This document shows positions 57,391 through 64,000 of a DNA stretch of 64,000 bases, one piece after another (within the stretch, counting starts at the first letter, position 1; each line of letters opens with the position of its first letter). The translations under genes and the position numbers were made by a program. The stretch comes from Draconibacterium halophilum (GTDB lineage Bacteria > Bacteroidota > Bacteroidia > Bacteroidales > Prolixibacteraceae): NCBI RefSeq assembly GCF_010448835.1, contig NZ_CP048409.1, positions 1,240,001 to 1,304,000 of the forward strand, read 5' to 3'. The notes under the pieces were generated by a model, which searched no databases, had not been told where the DNA came from, and saw only the letters and a list, made by a program, of their open reading frames with translations.

Positions 57391-57732
57391 ATGAGAATAG
57401 CAGTAACAACAAGTAACGGAGTAAAGGTTGACCAGCATTTTGGAAAAGCTACCCGCTTTGATGTGTACGACGTGGAAGGTGATGAAATGAAACTCGTGGA
57501 AACACGCGAAGTTACATCGTATTGCAGCGCAGGAGGCCAACCTGTTGCCGATCATAAATTTTCATCCGATCGATTTTCAACAGTAAAAGAAAAACTCGAG
57601 GATTGCGAAAAGCTGTACACCATGCAAATTGGTGAAAAGCCAAAAGAGCAATTCGATATCATTGGAATAGCAGTACAAACCTGCACCTGCTCGGTGGATA
57701 AAATTCCCGGGTGCAGCGGAAAATGTAAATAA
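57391..57732 (+). CDS. NifX/NafY-family cofactor-binding protein with extra cysteines
   Basis: This 113-residue dinitrogenase-cofactor-family protein has VTTSNGVKVDQHFGKATRFDVYD, the classic DQHFG cofactor loop. Unlike plain NifX, it has SYCSAGG in the middle and a Cys-rich tail (CTCSVDKIPGCSGKC), suggesting it may hold an Fe-S cluster itself. It lies between nifB and a 2Fe-2S ferredoxin gene, so a role as carrier of NifB-co or an electron shuttle is likely. Confidence 0.82.
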   Translation: MRIAVTTSNGVKVDQHFGKATRFDVYDVEGDEMKLVETREVTSYCSAGGQPVADHKFSSDRFSTVKEKLEDCEKLYTMQIGEKPKEQFDIIGIAVQTCTCSVDKIPGCSGKCK

Positions 57733-57740
57733 TTAATAGC

Positions 57741-57820
57741 TGTCATTTCGACGACGAAGGAGGAGAAATCTATTTCAAAGGAGCAGATTTCTCCCCGTCA
57801 GCCGACGGATCGAAATGACA
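57741..57820. repeat. GTCATTTCGA palindromic element, copy 2
   Basis: This is the same type of imperfect palindrome as 48849-48924 (TGTCATTTCGACGA... and ...TCGAAATGACA, inner GAGAAATCT/AGATTTCTC). It fills the gap between the nifX-like gene and the ferredoxin gene. Confidence 0.75.
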
Positions 57821-57858
57821 AAAATTAGAAATAGTATCAACTTAAAATATAGAGCGAC

Positions 57859-58164
57859 ATGAAAAAACCAGAATTTCACATTTTAGTATGCAACTCGTAC
57901 CGGGTTGCCGGCGATGCACAAGGTTATTGTAACAAAAACGGTTCATCCGATTTAATTCAATATATAATGGAAGAATGTAACGACCGCGGCATGGACGTCG
58001 CGGTCTCTTCCACCGCTTGTTTAAACGTTTGCTCACAAGGGCCCGTAATGGTTATTCACCCAAATAACTATTGGTACGGAGGAATTAATGAAGAGAAAAT
58101 CGACGAAATTTTAGATGCACTGGAGGAGGGGGAGGCCGTTGAGGATTATCTCATAAGCGAATAA
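57859..58164 (+). CDS. 2Fe-2S ferredoxin (thioredoxin-like fold)
   Basis: This 101-residue protein has four cysteines in the thioredoxin-like ferredoxin pattern: VCNSYR, GYCNKNG, TACLNVC. This matches the 2Fe-2S ferredoxins often found next to nifB/nifEN in anaerobes. It probably donates electrons to FeMo-co synthesis or protects nitrogenase. A terminator hairpin follows before nifV. Confidence 0.85.
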   Translation: MKKPEFHILVCNSYRVAGDAQGYCNKNGSSDLIQYIMEECNDRGMDVAVSSTACLNVCSQGPVMVIHPNNYWYGGINEEKIDEILDALEEGEAVEDYLISE

Positions 58165-58326
58165 GTTAAACTGCATACTCAATTGATTTTCCCCTCTTAT
58201 CCAATTGTTTTTCAGAGTGAGCCTTGGTGAAGCTTTGAAATTACAATGGATAATGCCGATAGATGTTTGAAAATAAACTCTCATCGGTAGAACCAGAACT
58301 AATCAAACTTCAACTTGTATAGTATT

Positions 58327-58351
58327 CCCGGCTTGTGCCGGGGGTACTTTT
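58327..58351 (+). terminator. Probable terminator between ferredoxin gene and nifV
   Basis: CCCGGC-TTGT-GCCGGG (58327-58342) is followed by GGTACTTTTA. The T-run is short, so it may be partial. nifV starts at 58384. Confidence 0.5.
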
Positions 58352-58383
58352 ATCGGATTGAAAACCAATAACAATTATATATT

Positions 58384-59508
58384 ATGAAGGATGAGAAGTT
58401 CCCATATTTGATCGACACTACGCTGCGTGACGGAGAACAAGCTCCGGGTGTAGTATTTTCATTGAAAGAGAAACTCGAAATTGCTCAAAAGCTTGATGAA
58501 ATTGGAGTACCGGAACTGGAAATCGGAACTCCGGCCATGGGCGAAAAAGAGCAGAGCGACATTCATTGTTTGATCAACCAGGGATTTTCCTTCGCTTCTA
58601 CCTGCTGGTGCAGGGCAACTTTCAACGACTTGGAAGCTGCCCTGGCTACAGGAGCAAAAAGGGTCAACCTTTCGTTCCCGGTTTCCGATATACAACTTGA
58701 AACGCTTGGGAAGTCGCGCGACTGGGTACGCAAAAACCTTCCCGGGATCATGAATTTTGCCACAAACCATTTCGAATTTGTGGCAGTTGGTGCGCAGGAT
58801 GCTTCACGTGCCGATTACGATTTCCTTAAAGAATACATCTATCTGACAACTTTATACGGCGCCAAACGTGTGCGCATTGCCGATACGGTAGGAGTTCTGA
58901 ATCCGCTTTCCACACAGAACCTGTTTACCCGTTTAAGCGGCGATTTTGCCGATGTAGATTTTGAATTTCACGGGCACAACGATTTGGGTATGGCAACCGC
59001 CAATCACGTTGTGGCATTACAATCGGGCGCACAAAGTGTGAGTCTTACTGTTAACGGTTTGGGTGAGCGAGCCGGAAACGCCTGTTTGGAAGAAGTGGCT
59101 TTTGCACTAAAATACTCCTGCGGTTACGACTTTAATTTCGAAGGAAAGAAAATGGTTCAGCTTTCGAAACTGGTGGAACGGGTTTCAGAGCGAAAGTTAG
59201 CATTATCGAAACCCGTGTCGGGAGAACTGGTTTTCTCGCACGAATCCGGAATTCACTGCCGCAGCCTAAAAGAAAATCCACTTTCATACCAGCCTTTTAA
59301 TCCGAACGAAATTGGACGACAAACCGAGTTGGTAATCGGAAAACACTCGGGAATGGGCGCAGTTGACGAGATGCTGCAAAGGCGAAATATATTCCTTCCA
59401 AAAAACGAACTGGCCATTCTTGTCGCTAAAATCAAAAAGCTGTCGATCGAGTTAAAGCGCGACCTGCATTTTAATGAGGTGAAAAACCTCATTTCGTCGA
59501 ACATTTAA
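58384..59508 (+). CDS. nifV: Homocitrate synthase NifV
   Basis: This 374-residue DRE-TIM aldolase condenses acetyl-CoA and 2-oxoglutarate to homocitrate, the organic ligand of FeMo-co. It has LIDTTLRDGEQAPGV (metal and substrate site), HGHNDLGMA (metal His) and GLGERAGNA. The single catalytic domain without a regulatory C-terminal part and its place in the cluster support NifV over LeuA. Confidence 0.95.
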   Translation: MKDEKFPYLIDTTLRDGEQAPGVVFSLKEKLEIAQKLDEIGVPELEIGTPAMGEKEQSDIHCLINQGFSFASTCWCRATFNDLEAALATGAKRVNLSFPVSDIQLETLGKSRDWVRKNLPGIMNFATNHFEFVAVGAQDASRADYDFLKEYIYLTTLYGAKRVRIADTVGVLNPLSTQNLFTRLSGDFADVDFEFHGHNDLGMATANHVVALQSGAQSVSLTVNGLGERAGNACLEEVAFALKYSCGYDFNFEGKKMVQLSKLVERVSERKLALSKPVSGELVFSHESGIHCRSLKENPLSYQPFNPNEIGRQTELVIGKHSGMGAVDEMLQRRNIFLPKNELAILVAKIKKLSIELKRDLHFNEVKNLISSNI

Positions 59509-59572
59509 TTAGCGAGACAAAAAAATTACAACATTTTAATACAACAAGGTTGAATAACTAAAATTTGAAATT

Positions 59573-59965
59573 ATGGCAAACTGGACAAAGTACATGGATG
59601 AGGCCGACAGCTACGCAAAAGCAGCAGTTGGTTCGTACAAAAAAGAGAAATTGGGAAGCCTGGTAGTATATAATGTATTAAGCATGGCAGTGGAAAACTA
59701 TCTGACGGCTTTGTGTGTAAGTACCGGCGAGCTGCCCGAGCATTCGGGAATAACAGCCATGTTAAGGCAGGTTGCTAAGAAAATGGAAATTCCTGAAGAG
59801 TTTCTTGTGGAGGCACGGTTTCTCAATCGCTTTATGAATTTCTGCTCGCTGGAAGTGCTGGAAACACTTGAGCCAACACGCGAAGAGTTGTCGAGAATGC
59901 TCGATTTTACCAATGCATTGAAAGAATATTGTAATGCGGCACTAGTTGAAGAAGAGTCCGTTTAG
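59573..59965 (+). CDS. HEPN-like small helical protein in the nif cluster
   Basis: This 130-residue all-alpha protein has the HEPN-like opening DEADSYAKAAVGSYKKEKL and MAVENYLTALCV. The catalytic RNase motif of active HEPN proteins (Arg-x4-6-His) is not present; one His lies in LPEHSG. It is on the same strand as nifV, 64 bp downstream, and just before the former start of modA. Its role in nitrogen fixation is unknown. Confidence 0.65.
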   Translation: MANWTKYMDEADSYAKAAVGSYKKEKLGSLVVYNVLSMAVENYLTALCVSTGELPEHSGITAMLRQVAKKMEIPEEFLVEARFLNRFMNFCSLEVLETLEPTREELSRMLDFTNALKEYCNAALVEEESV

Positions 59966-60085
59966 GATTTTTCAGGACTGCTTTAGAAGCGAATGGTGCT
60001 TTTAATGAAAGCATCTTTACTTGTTGATGCTACAATTTGCCTAACTTTAGCGGTCGAATAATGAGTAGAAAAGCATTACTATATA

Positions 60086-61127
60086 ACCCGTTGTGCGGTT
60101 TAATTTGTTAATAACCTTATTAATATCTATAACTAAAAAAAGTTATGCATAATCATGATATTCAATATCTTAGAAGTATAAAACACCACATTTTTACTTC
60201 TGTTATGCATAACTTGAAATCAAATTACGACAGATTCTTTCTCATTACCAAATCTGTATTTAAAAATCGCATCAACTCTTTCGATAATTTCTATTCGTAT
60301 AGAAACCGCCCAAAGATGTCTGATTGTCAAATTATTGCGTTCTCTATTACTGGCGAGTCACTCGGAATCGACAGCGAAGCTTTTTTGTGGGCTAAAATCA
60401 AAAGCGAACATGCTGATGATTTTCCCAACCTAATCGACCGAAGCAACTTTAACCGCAGAAGAAAACGCCTTTATCCTTTTATCGAAGAATTGAACAAGAC
60501 TGTAGCCGGCTTTCTCAATGCAGGAGAAGACTGTTTCCTGGTTGATTCGATTCCCATCCCTGTTTGCAAGAACGCCCGTGAACAACGCAGCAGGATTTGC
60601 AAAGAAAACTTTGAGACAGCACCAAACAAAGGCTATTCTGCTGTTAATAAAACCTGGTATTACGGCTACAAGCTTCATTTGCTTACCTCTGCAAACGGGG
60701 TTTTTCATAGTATGGACTTAAGCAAGGCTAGTGTCCATGATGTTCATTACCTGTCGCAGGTAAAGCATTCTGGGCTAAACAATTGTATCCTGCTGGGAGA
60801 TAAAGGATATTTATCCAGTTCTCAGCAAATTGACCTGTTTTCTTCCTGCAACGTTAAACTGGAAACCCCCATGCGGGCTAATCAAAAAGCTTACACTTTG
60901 TACCCACCTGTTTTTAAAAAGTTTAGAAAAAGGATCGAAACATTGTTTTCTCAACTTTGCGACCAGTTCATGCTTAAACGTAATTACGCCAAAACACTTA
61001 TTGGATTGTCAGTCAGAATACTCACAAAAGTTACTTCGGTGACTTTACTGCAATATATTAATTTAAAGAACGGTAAACCAATTAATAATTTAAAATATGC
61101 CCTGGCAGTTTAAACCGCACAACGGGT
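60086..61127. mobile_element. IS982-family insertion sequence with target-site duplication
   Basis: This 1042-bp element is bounded by 18-bp perfect terminal inverted repeats starting ACCCGTTGTGCGGTTTAA (60086-60103; inverted at 61110-61127). A 9-bp target duplication TACTATATA flanks it (60077-60085 and 61128-61136). It carries one intact transposase gene. The insertion lies inside the original signal-peptide coding region of modA. Confidence 0.95.
60145..61113 (+). CDS. IS982-family transposase
   Basis: This is a 322-residue DDE transposase. The acidic triad is Asp134 (FLVDSIPIPVC), Asp219 (LLGDKGYL) and Glu265 (RKRIETLFSQ), each in an IS982-typical context. The frame is intact and ends 14 nt before the right end of the element. 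M21 is an alternative start. The intact ends and undiverged duplication suggest a recent, possibly active insertion. Confidence 0.95.
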   Translation: MHNHDIQYLRSIKHHIFTSVMHNLKSNYDRFFLITKSVFKNRINSFDNFYSYRNRPKMSDCQIIAFSITGESLGIDSEAFLWAKIKSEHADDFPNLIDRSNFNRRRKRLYPFIEELNKTVAGFLNAGEDCFLVDSIPIPVCKNAREQRSRICKENFETAPNKGYSAVNKTWYYGYKLHLLTSANGVFHSMDLSKASVHDVHYLSQVKHSGLNNCILLGDKGYLSSSQQIDLFSSCNVKLETPMRANQKAYTLYPPVFKKFRKRIETLFSQLCDQFMLKRNYAKTLIGLSVRILTKVTSVTLLQYINLKNGKPINNLKYALAV

Positions 61128-61879
61128 TACTATATATATTAATAGTATTCCTGTTTTTTGGATGTGCCCAAAAATCGCAAAAAAAGCAATCGACAGAACT
61201 GTTGGTTTTCAGTGGAGCCGGATTGACAAATGTTGTCTCTGAACTGGCTGAAATCTACAAAACGGAAAATGACGTCGACATCAAACTGAATTTTGCCTCG
61301 TCGGGAACATTGGCCCGGCAAATTGAACAGGGAGCACAACCTTCAGTTTATATATCTGCTAACGAAAAATGGGTAGACTACCTTATTAATCTCGATTTGG
61401 TGGTTCCTGAATCAAAAGAGAAAGTCGTTGGAACGTCGATGGCAGTCATCGTTCCTTCCGACAGTGAAACGGACACCATCACATTTTTGGATCATTTTCC
61501 GGAGAAGTTTAATGGTCGCCTGTCAATTGGCGATCCGAAACATGTTCCTGCCGGCGACTATGCATGGAAAGCAATCGAGAGCGGTGATTATGCCGACGTT
61601 TTAGCCAATCGGATTTTACCTGCAAAAGATGTGCGCTCGGCATTAATGGTGGTCGAATTAGGCGAAGTGGAAATGGGCATTGTATACAAAACGGACGCGT
61701 TAAAATCGAAAAAAGTAAAGATAGTTTCCATTGTTCCCGATGAGCTGTATCCGCCAATAGGATTTTATGCCTCCATTTTAAAGAACAAAAACAACGAACA
61801 AACCAGGCTTTTTTATAATTTTCTGACCTCGAATGAAGCAAGAGACATTTGGATAAAACACGGATTTAGGATTGAGTGA
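61097..61879 (+). CDS. modA: Molybdate ABC transporter substrate-binding lipoprotein ModA (start rebuilt by the IS)
   Basis: This 260-residue binding protein captures molybdate for nitrogenase. It has the lipobox FFGC, FSGAGLTNVVSELAE, FASSGTLARQIEQGA and DPKHVPAGDYAWKA, the ligand-binding segments of the ModA fold. The present ATG (61097) lies inside the IS right end: MPWQFKPHNG is IS-encoded and runs in frame into LLYILIVFLFFGC. Removing the IS joins ATG 60061 (MSRKALLY) to the same ILIVFLFFGC, the ancestral signal. A weak promoter (TTG 60021, TAACTTTA 60042) belongs to that old start. Confidence 0.93.
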   Translation: MPWQFKPHNGLLYILIVFLFFGCAQKSQKKQSTELLVFSGAGLTNVVSELAEIYKTENDVDIKLNFASSGTLARQIEQGAQPSVYISANEKWVDYLINLDLVVPESKEKVVGTSMAVIVPSDSETDTITFLDHFPEKFNGRLSIGDPKHVPAGDYAWKAIESGDYADVLANRILPAKDVRSALMVVELGEVEMGIVYKTDALKSKKVKIVSIVPDELYPPIGFYASILKNKNNEQTRLFYNFLTSNEARDIWIKHGFRIE

Positions 61880-62573
61880 ACTTTTTAAATATACAGCAAG
61901 CGAGTGGTCGGCAATACAATTATCGTTATATGTTGCGATAATTTGTGCTGTAATAACCTTGCCGCTGGCCATAGCCGTAGGCTGGTTTTTAGCCCGCAAA
62001 AAGTTTTTCGGCAAGTCGGTGCTTGAAGGAATCATCCATTTACCATTGGTTTTACCTCCCATTACTACGGGTTATTTATTATTACTGGTTTTCGGAAACC
62101 GCGGAGTTATCGGAAAATTCTTTTACGAAACGTTCGGAATTCAAATCGCCTTTTCATTTTATGCGGCGGTAATCGCTGCCATTTTTGTATCGTTTCCGTT
62201 GGTAACACGCTCCATTCGTTTGTCCATTGAACTGGTCGATCAGAAATTGGAGGAGGCCGCACGCACTTTAGGAGCTTCCAATCTCCGGGTGTTTTTTACC
62301 ATCACACTTCCGTTGGCATTGCCCGGTGTAATCAGTGGTTTTATTCTTTCGTTTGCCAGAAGTCTGGGGGAATTTGGAGCCACCATTTCGTTTGCCGGAA
62401 ACATCGAAGGCAAGACACAAACACTTCCGCTTGCCATTTTTTCTGAAATGCAGGTTCCCGGACAAGAAGCTTCAACCATGCGTTTGGTTGTGGTATCTGT
62501 TATATTATCATTGTTGGCCATGATCGCTGCCGAGTTCTTAAACCGACGTGTAATTAAAAGTAAAACGGCATGA
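61872..62573 (+). CDS. modB: Molybdate ABC transporter permease ModB
   Basis: This 233-residue inner-membrane permease has five or six membrane helices. The EAA loop that contacts ModC is EEAARTLGASNLRVFFTITL. The start is TTG 61872, overlapping modA by 8 nt; it overlaps modC by 4 nt. Typical ModB length and the GEFGATISFAGNI motif fit molybdate/tungstate transport. Confidence 0.95.
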   Translation: MSELFKYTASEWSAIQLSLYVAIICAVITLPLAIAVGWFLARKKFFGKSVLEGIIHLPLVLPPITTGYLLLLVFGNRGVIGKFFYETFGIQIAFSFYAAVIAAIFVSFPLVTRSIRLSIELVDQKLEEAARTLGASNLRVFFTITLPLALPGVISGFILSFARSLGEFGATISFAGNIEGKTQTLPLAIFSEMQVPGQEASTMRLVVVSVILSLLAMIAAEFLNRRVIKSKTA

Positions 62574-63652
62574 GTGCGGCATTGCGATTCCATATAAAAC
62601 TGCAGCGAAAGGATTTTACACTTGATGTAAAAGCTGAAATCCCAAATGGGATTACCGGAATTTTCGGACCATCTGGTCATGGGAAAACAAGTTTGCTGAA
62701 TTCGATTGCCGGAATTGTTATCCCCGATTCAAGTTATATTCATTTGAATGGCGATACACTTCTCGATACTAAGAATAAGATAAATGTTAAGATCAGGAAG
62801 CGAAGGGTGGGCTACGTTTTCCAGGACGAGCGACTTTTTCCGCACTATACTATAAAGAAGAACCTGTTGTATGGCGAAAAGAATCCCGATCCGCAACTTT
62901 TCGATGAGGTGATCGAAACTTTGCAGATCGCTCATTTATTAAATAAGAAACCCGAGCAGTGTTCCGGCGGAGAAAAACAACGTGCTGCAATAGGGCGTGC
63001 GATTATCAGTGGCTCCAAAATATTATTGATGGATGAGCCCTTCTCTGCCCTGGATGTAAACCTGCGCCGCGAGATAATTCCGTATTTAAACCGGGTGCAT
63101 CAGAAATTTTCGCTTCCTATATTAATAGTAAGCCACGATCTTCCCGATTTGTTAAGCCTTACCGATAACTTAATGCTGCTGAAAAATGGTCGCTTGCTTG
63201 GGCATGGAAAGTTCACCGATCTGTTGGACCAGCCTGATAATTTGGCGCTGATGCACGAGTCGGGGTGGTACAACGTAATGCACTTGTCGGTATTCGCACA
63301 CCTCGAATCAAAGAATATGGTTTTGCTGAAGAGCCATAAAAGCAATCTCCAGATACAGGCTCTGGCACAAACCATCGGAAAAGATGTGGAGGTAAATCAG
63401 GAATTGAAGGTGCTGATCAAACCTGAAAATATTGCCATTTCAAAAGAAATGGTTCCCAATATCTCACTTCGCAACCAGGTTGAAGGAACTATAAAGGATG
63501 TTTTTTTAAAAGACGGTCTGGCCTTTTGTATAGTTGATGTGGGCGAAAACATCATTGTAGAGGTAACCGAAGCCTCGCAAAAAAGCATGTGCCTTGAGAA
63601 AGGGGAGCATGTCTACTGCCTTTTTAAATCGGCAGCCCTAAAAATTTATTAA
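62570..63652 (+). CDS. modC: Molybdate ABC transporter ATP-binding protein ModC
   Basis: This 360-residue protein has Walker A GPSGHGKTS (about 33), signature CSGGEKQRAA, and Walker B ILLMDEPFSALD followed by the His switch SHD. A C-terminal MOP/TOBE-like domain (about 293-358) can bind molybdate for feedback. It completes modABC, whose position after nifV ties it to Mo supply for NifDK. Confidence 0.95.
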   Translation: MSAALRFHIKLQRKDFTLDVKAEIPNGITGIFGPSGHGKTSLLNSIAGIVIPDSSYIHLNGDTLLDTKNKINVKIRKRRVGYVFQDERLFPHYTIKKNLLYGEKNPDPQLFDEVIETLQIAHLLNKKPEQCSGGEKQRAAIGRAIISGSKILLMDEPFSALDVNLRREIIPYLNRVHQKFSLPILIVSHDLPDLLSLTDNLMLLKNGRLLGHGKFTDLLDQPDNLALMHESGWYNVMHLSVFAHLESKNMVLLKSHKSNLQIQALAQTIGKDVEVNQELKVLIKPENIAISKEMVPNISLRNQVEGTIKDVFLKDGLAFCIVDVGENIIVEVTEASQKSMCLEKGEHVYCLFKSAALKIY

Positions 63653-63725
63653 AGTTTCCTGCTCAGATTATCAATTAGTTGCGATTTTGATCCGAAAAAA
63701 GTTGCATGTATTTAGCGCAAAGTGC

Positions 63726-63755
63726 TTGCATTATTAAAAACCTTGATTACTTTTG
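63726..63755 (+). promoter_or_regulatory. rRNA-type promoter P1
   Basis: TTG (63726-63728) and TACTTTTG (63748-63755) are 19 nt apart, followed by CAGCCGCTTT. It is tandem with P2, which has the same start-region sequence. Confidence 0.65.
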
Positions 63756-63896
63756 CAGCCGCTTTGAGAGAAGCGAGTTCATAGAAAAGATGGGATATAG
63801 GACGGCAAAGGAGAGCAGGTGGAAGGAGTAAGGATTTCGGTCTTTACAGCGGTAAATCGGTTCGGCAAAAAAGTTTCTAAAAAACTTAAAAAAGTA

Positions 63897-63927
63897 TTTG
63901 GCAGAGACAAAAATAGATTTACCTTTG
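63897..63927 (+). promoter_or_regulatory. rRNA-type promoter P2
   Basis: TTTG (63897-63900) and TACCTTTG (63920-63927) are 19 nt apart, followed by CAGCCGCTTT, as in P1 172 bp earlier. Tandem near-identical promoters of this kind precede rRNA operons in Bacteroidota. No rRNA is reached inside the window. Confidence 0.7.
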
Positions 63928-64000
63928 CAGCCGCTTTAACAGATAGCGACGTTCAAAGGGAAAATGATGAAAGGAAGAGAGTTTGGGTGAGACGGCAAAC

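Overview
This window is a bacterial chromosome segment from the Bacteroidota, probably an anaerobic, nitrogen-fixing member of the Marinilabiliales/Bacteroidales (the order is inference). Several things point there: promoters of the TTTG / TAnnTTTG type, hydrophobic-plus-Cys lipoprotein signals on many products, paired TonB genes, an sppA-lpxK-purine phosphorylase gene order, and a Clostridium-like NifD inside an nifH-nifI1-nifI2-nifD-nifK-nifE-nifN-nifB cluster.

Layout. (1) 1-12,827 is an accessory, defence-type island ending beside a tRNA-Ala(GGC) gene (12,828-12,901, minus). It carries a complete type I restriction-modification operon (hsdM-hsdS-hsdR), a Septu-like pair (AAA ATPase plus HNH nuclease, 7,285-10,110), a strongly structured stretch of about 450 bp that looks like a + strand non-coding RNA (10,178-10,618), and a run of small secreted, lipoprotein or membrane proteins. 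(2) 13-41 kb is ordinary chromosome: two TonB proteins, hflX, folK, sppA, lpxK, a purine nucleoside phosphorylase, an SMP-30-like lipoprotein, a Ser/Thr dehydratase, cardiolipin synthase, ribD, prmC, ribF, lpxH, a KAS III-like enzyme, ung, rmuC, pyrC and a dolichol-phosphate-mannose-synthase-like glycosyltransferase. Repeat-rich spacers lie between some of them, including eight diverged 42-bp tandem units. (3) 39.0-40.6 kb encodes a NifA-type sigma-54 activator, followed by a MarR-controlled RND efflux operon (47.5 down to 41.3 kb). (4) 47.7-60 kb is the nitrogenase cluster nifH-I1-I2-D-K-E-N-B-nifX-like-fdx-nifV plus a HEPN-like gene, with a -24/-12 promoter in front of nifH. (5) 60.0-63.65 kb is modABC for molybdate uptake, with an IS982-family element inserted inside the modA signal peptide. 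The window ends in two tandem rRNA-type promoters, so a stable-RNA operon probably starts just beyond it.

How the parts fit: NifA and sigma-54 would drive nifH onward. ModABC supplies Mo, NifV homocitrate, NifB the Fe-S core, and NifEN plus the NifX-like protein carry out FeMo-co maturation. NifI1/NifI2 would switch nitrogenase off after translation when ammonium appears.

A caution for users: nine otherwise well-conserved genes are each broken by exactly one missing base, and in every case the break falls in or beside a homopolymer (usually five G/C read as four). I read these as consensus errors, not as pseudogenes, and annotate each gene across the break.
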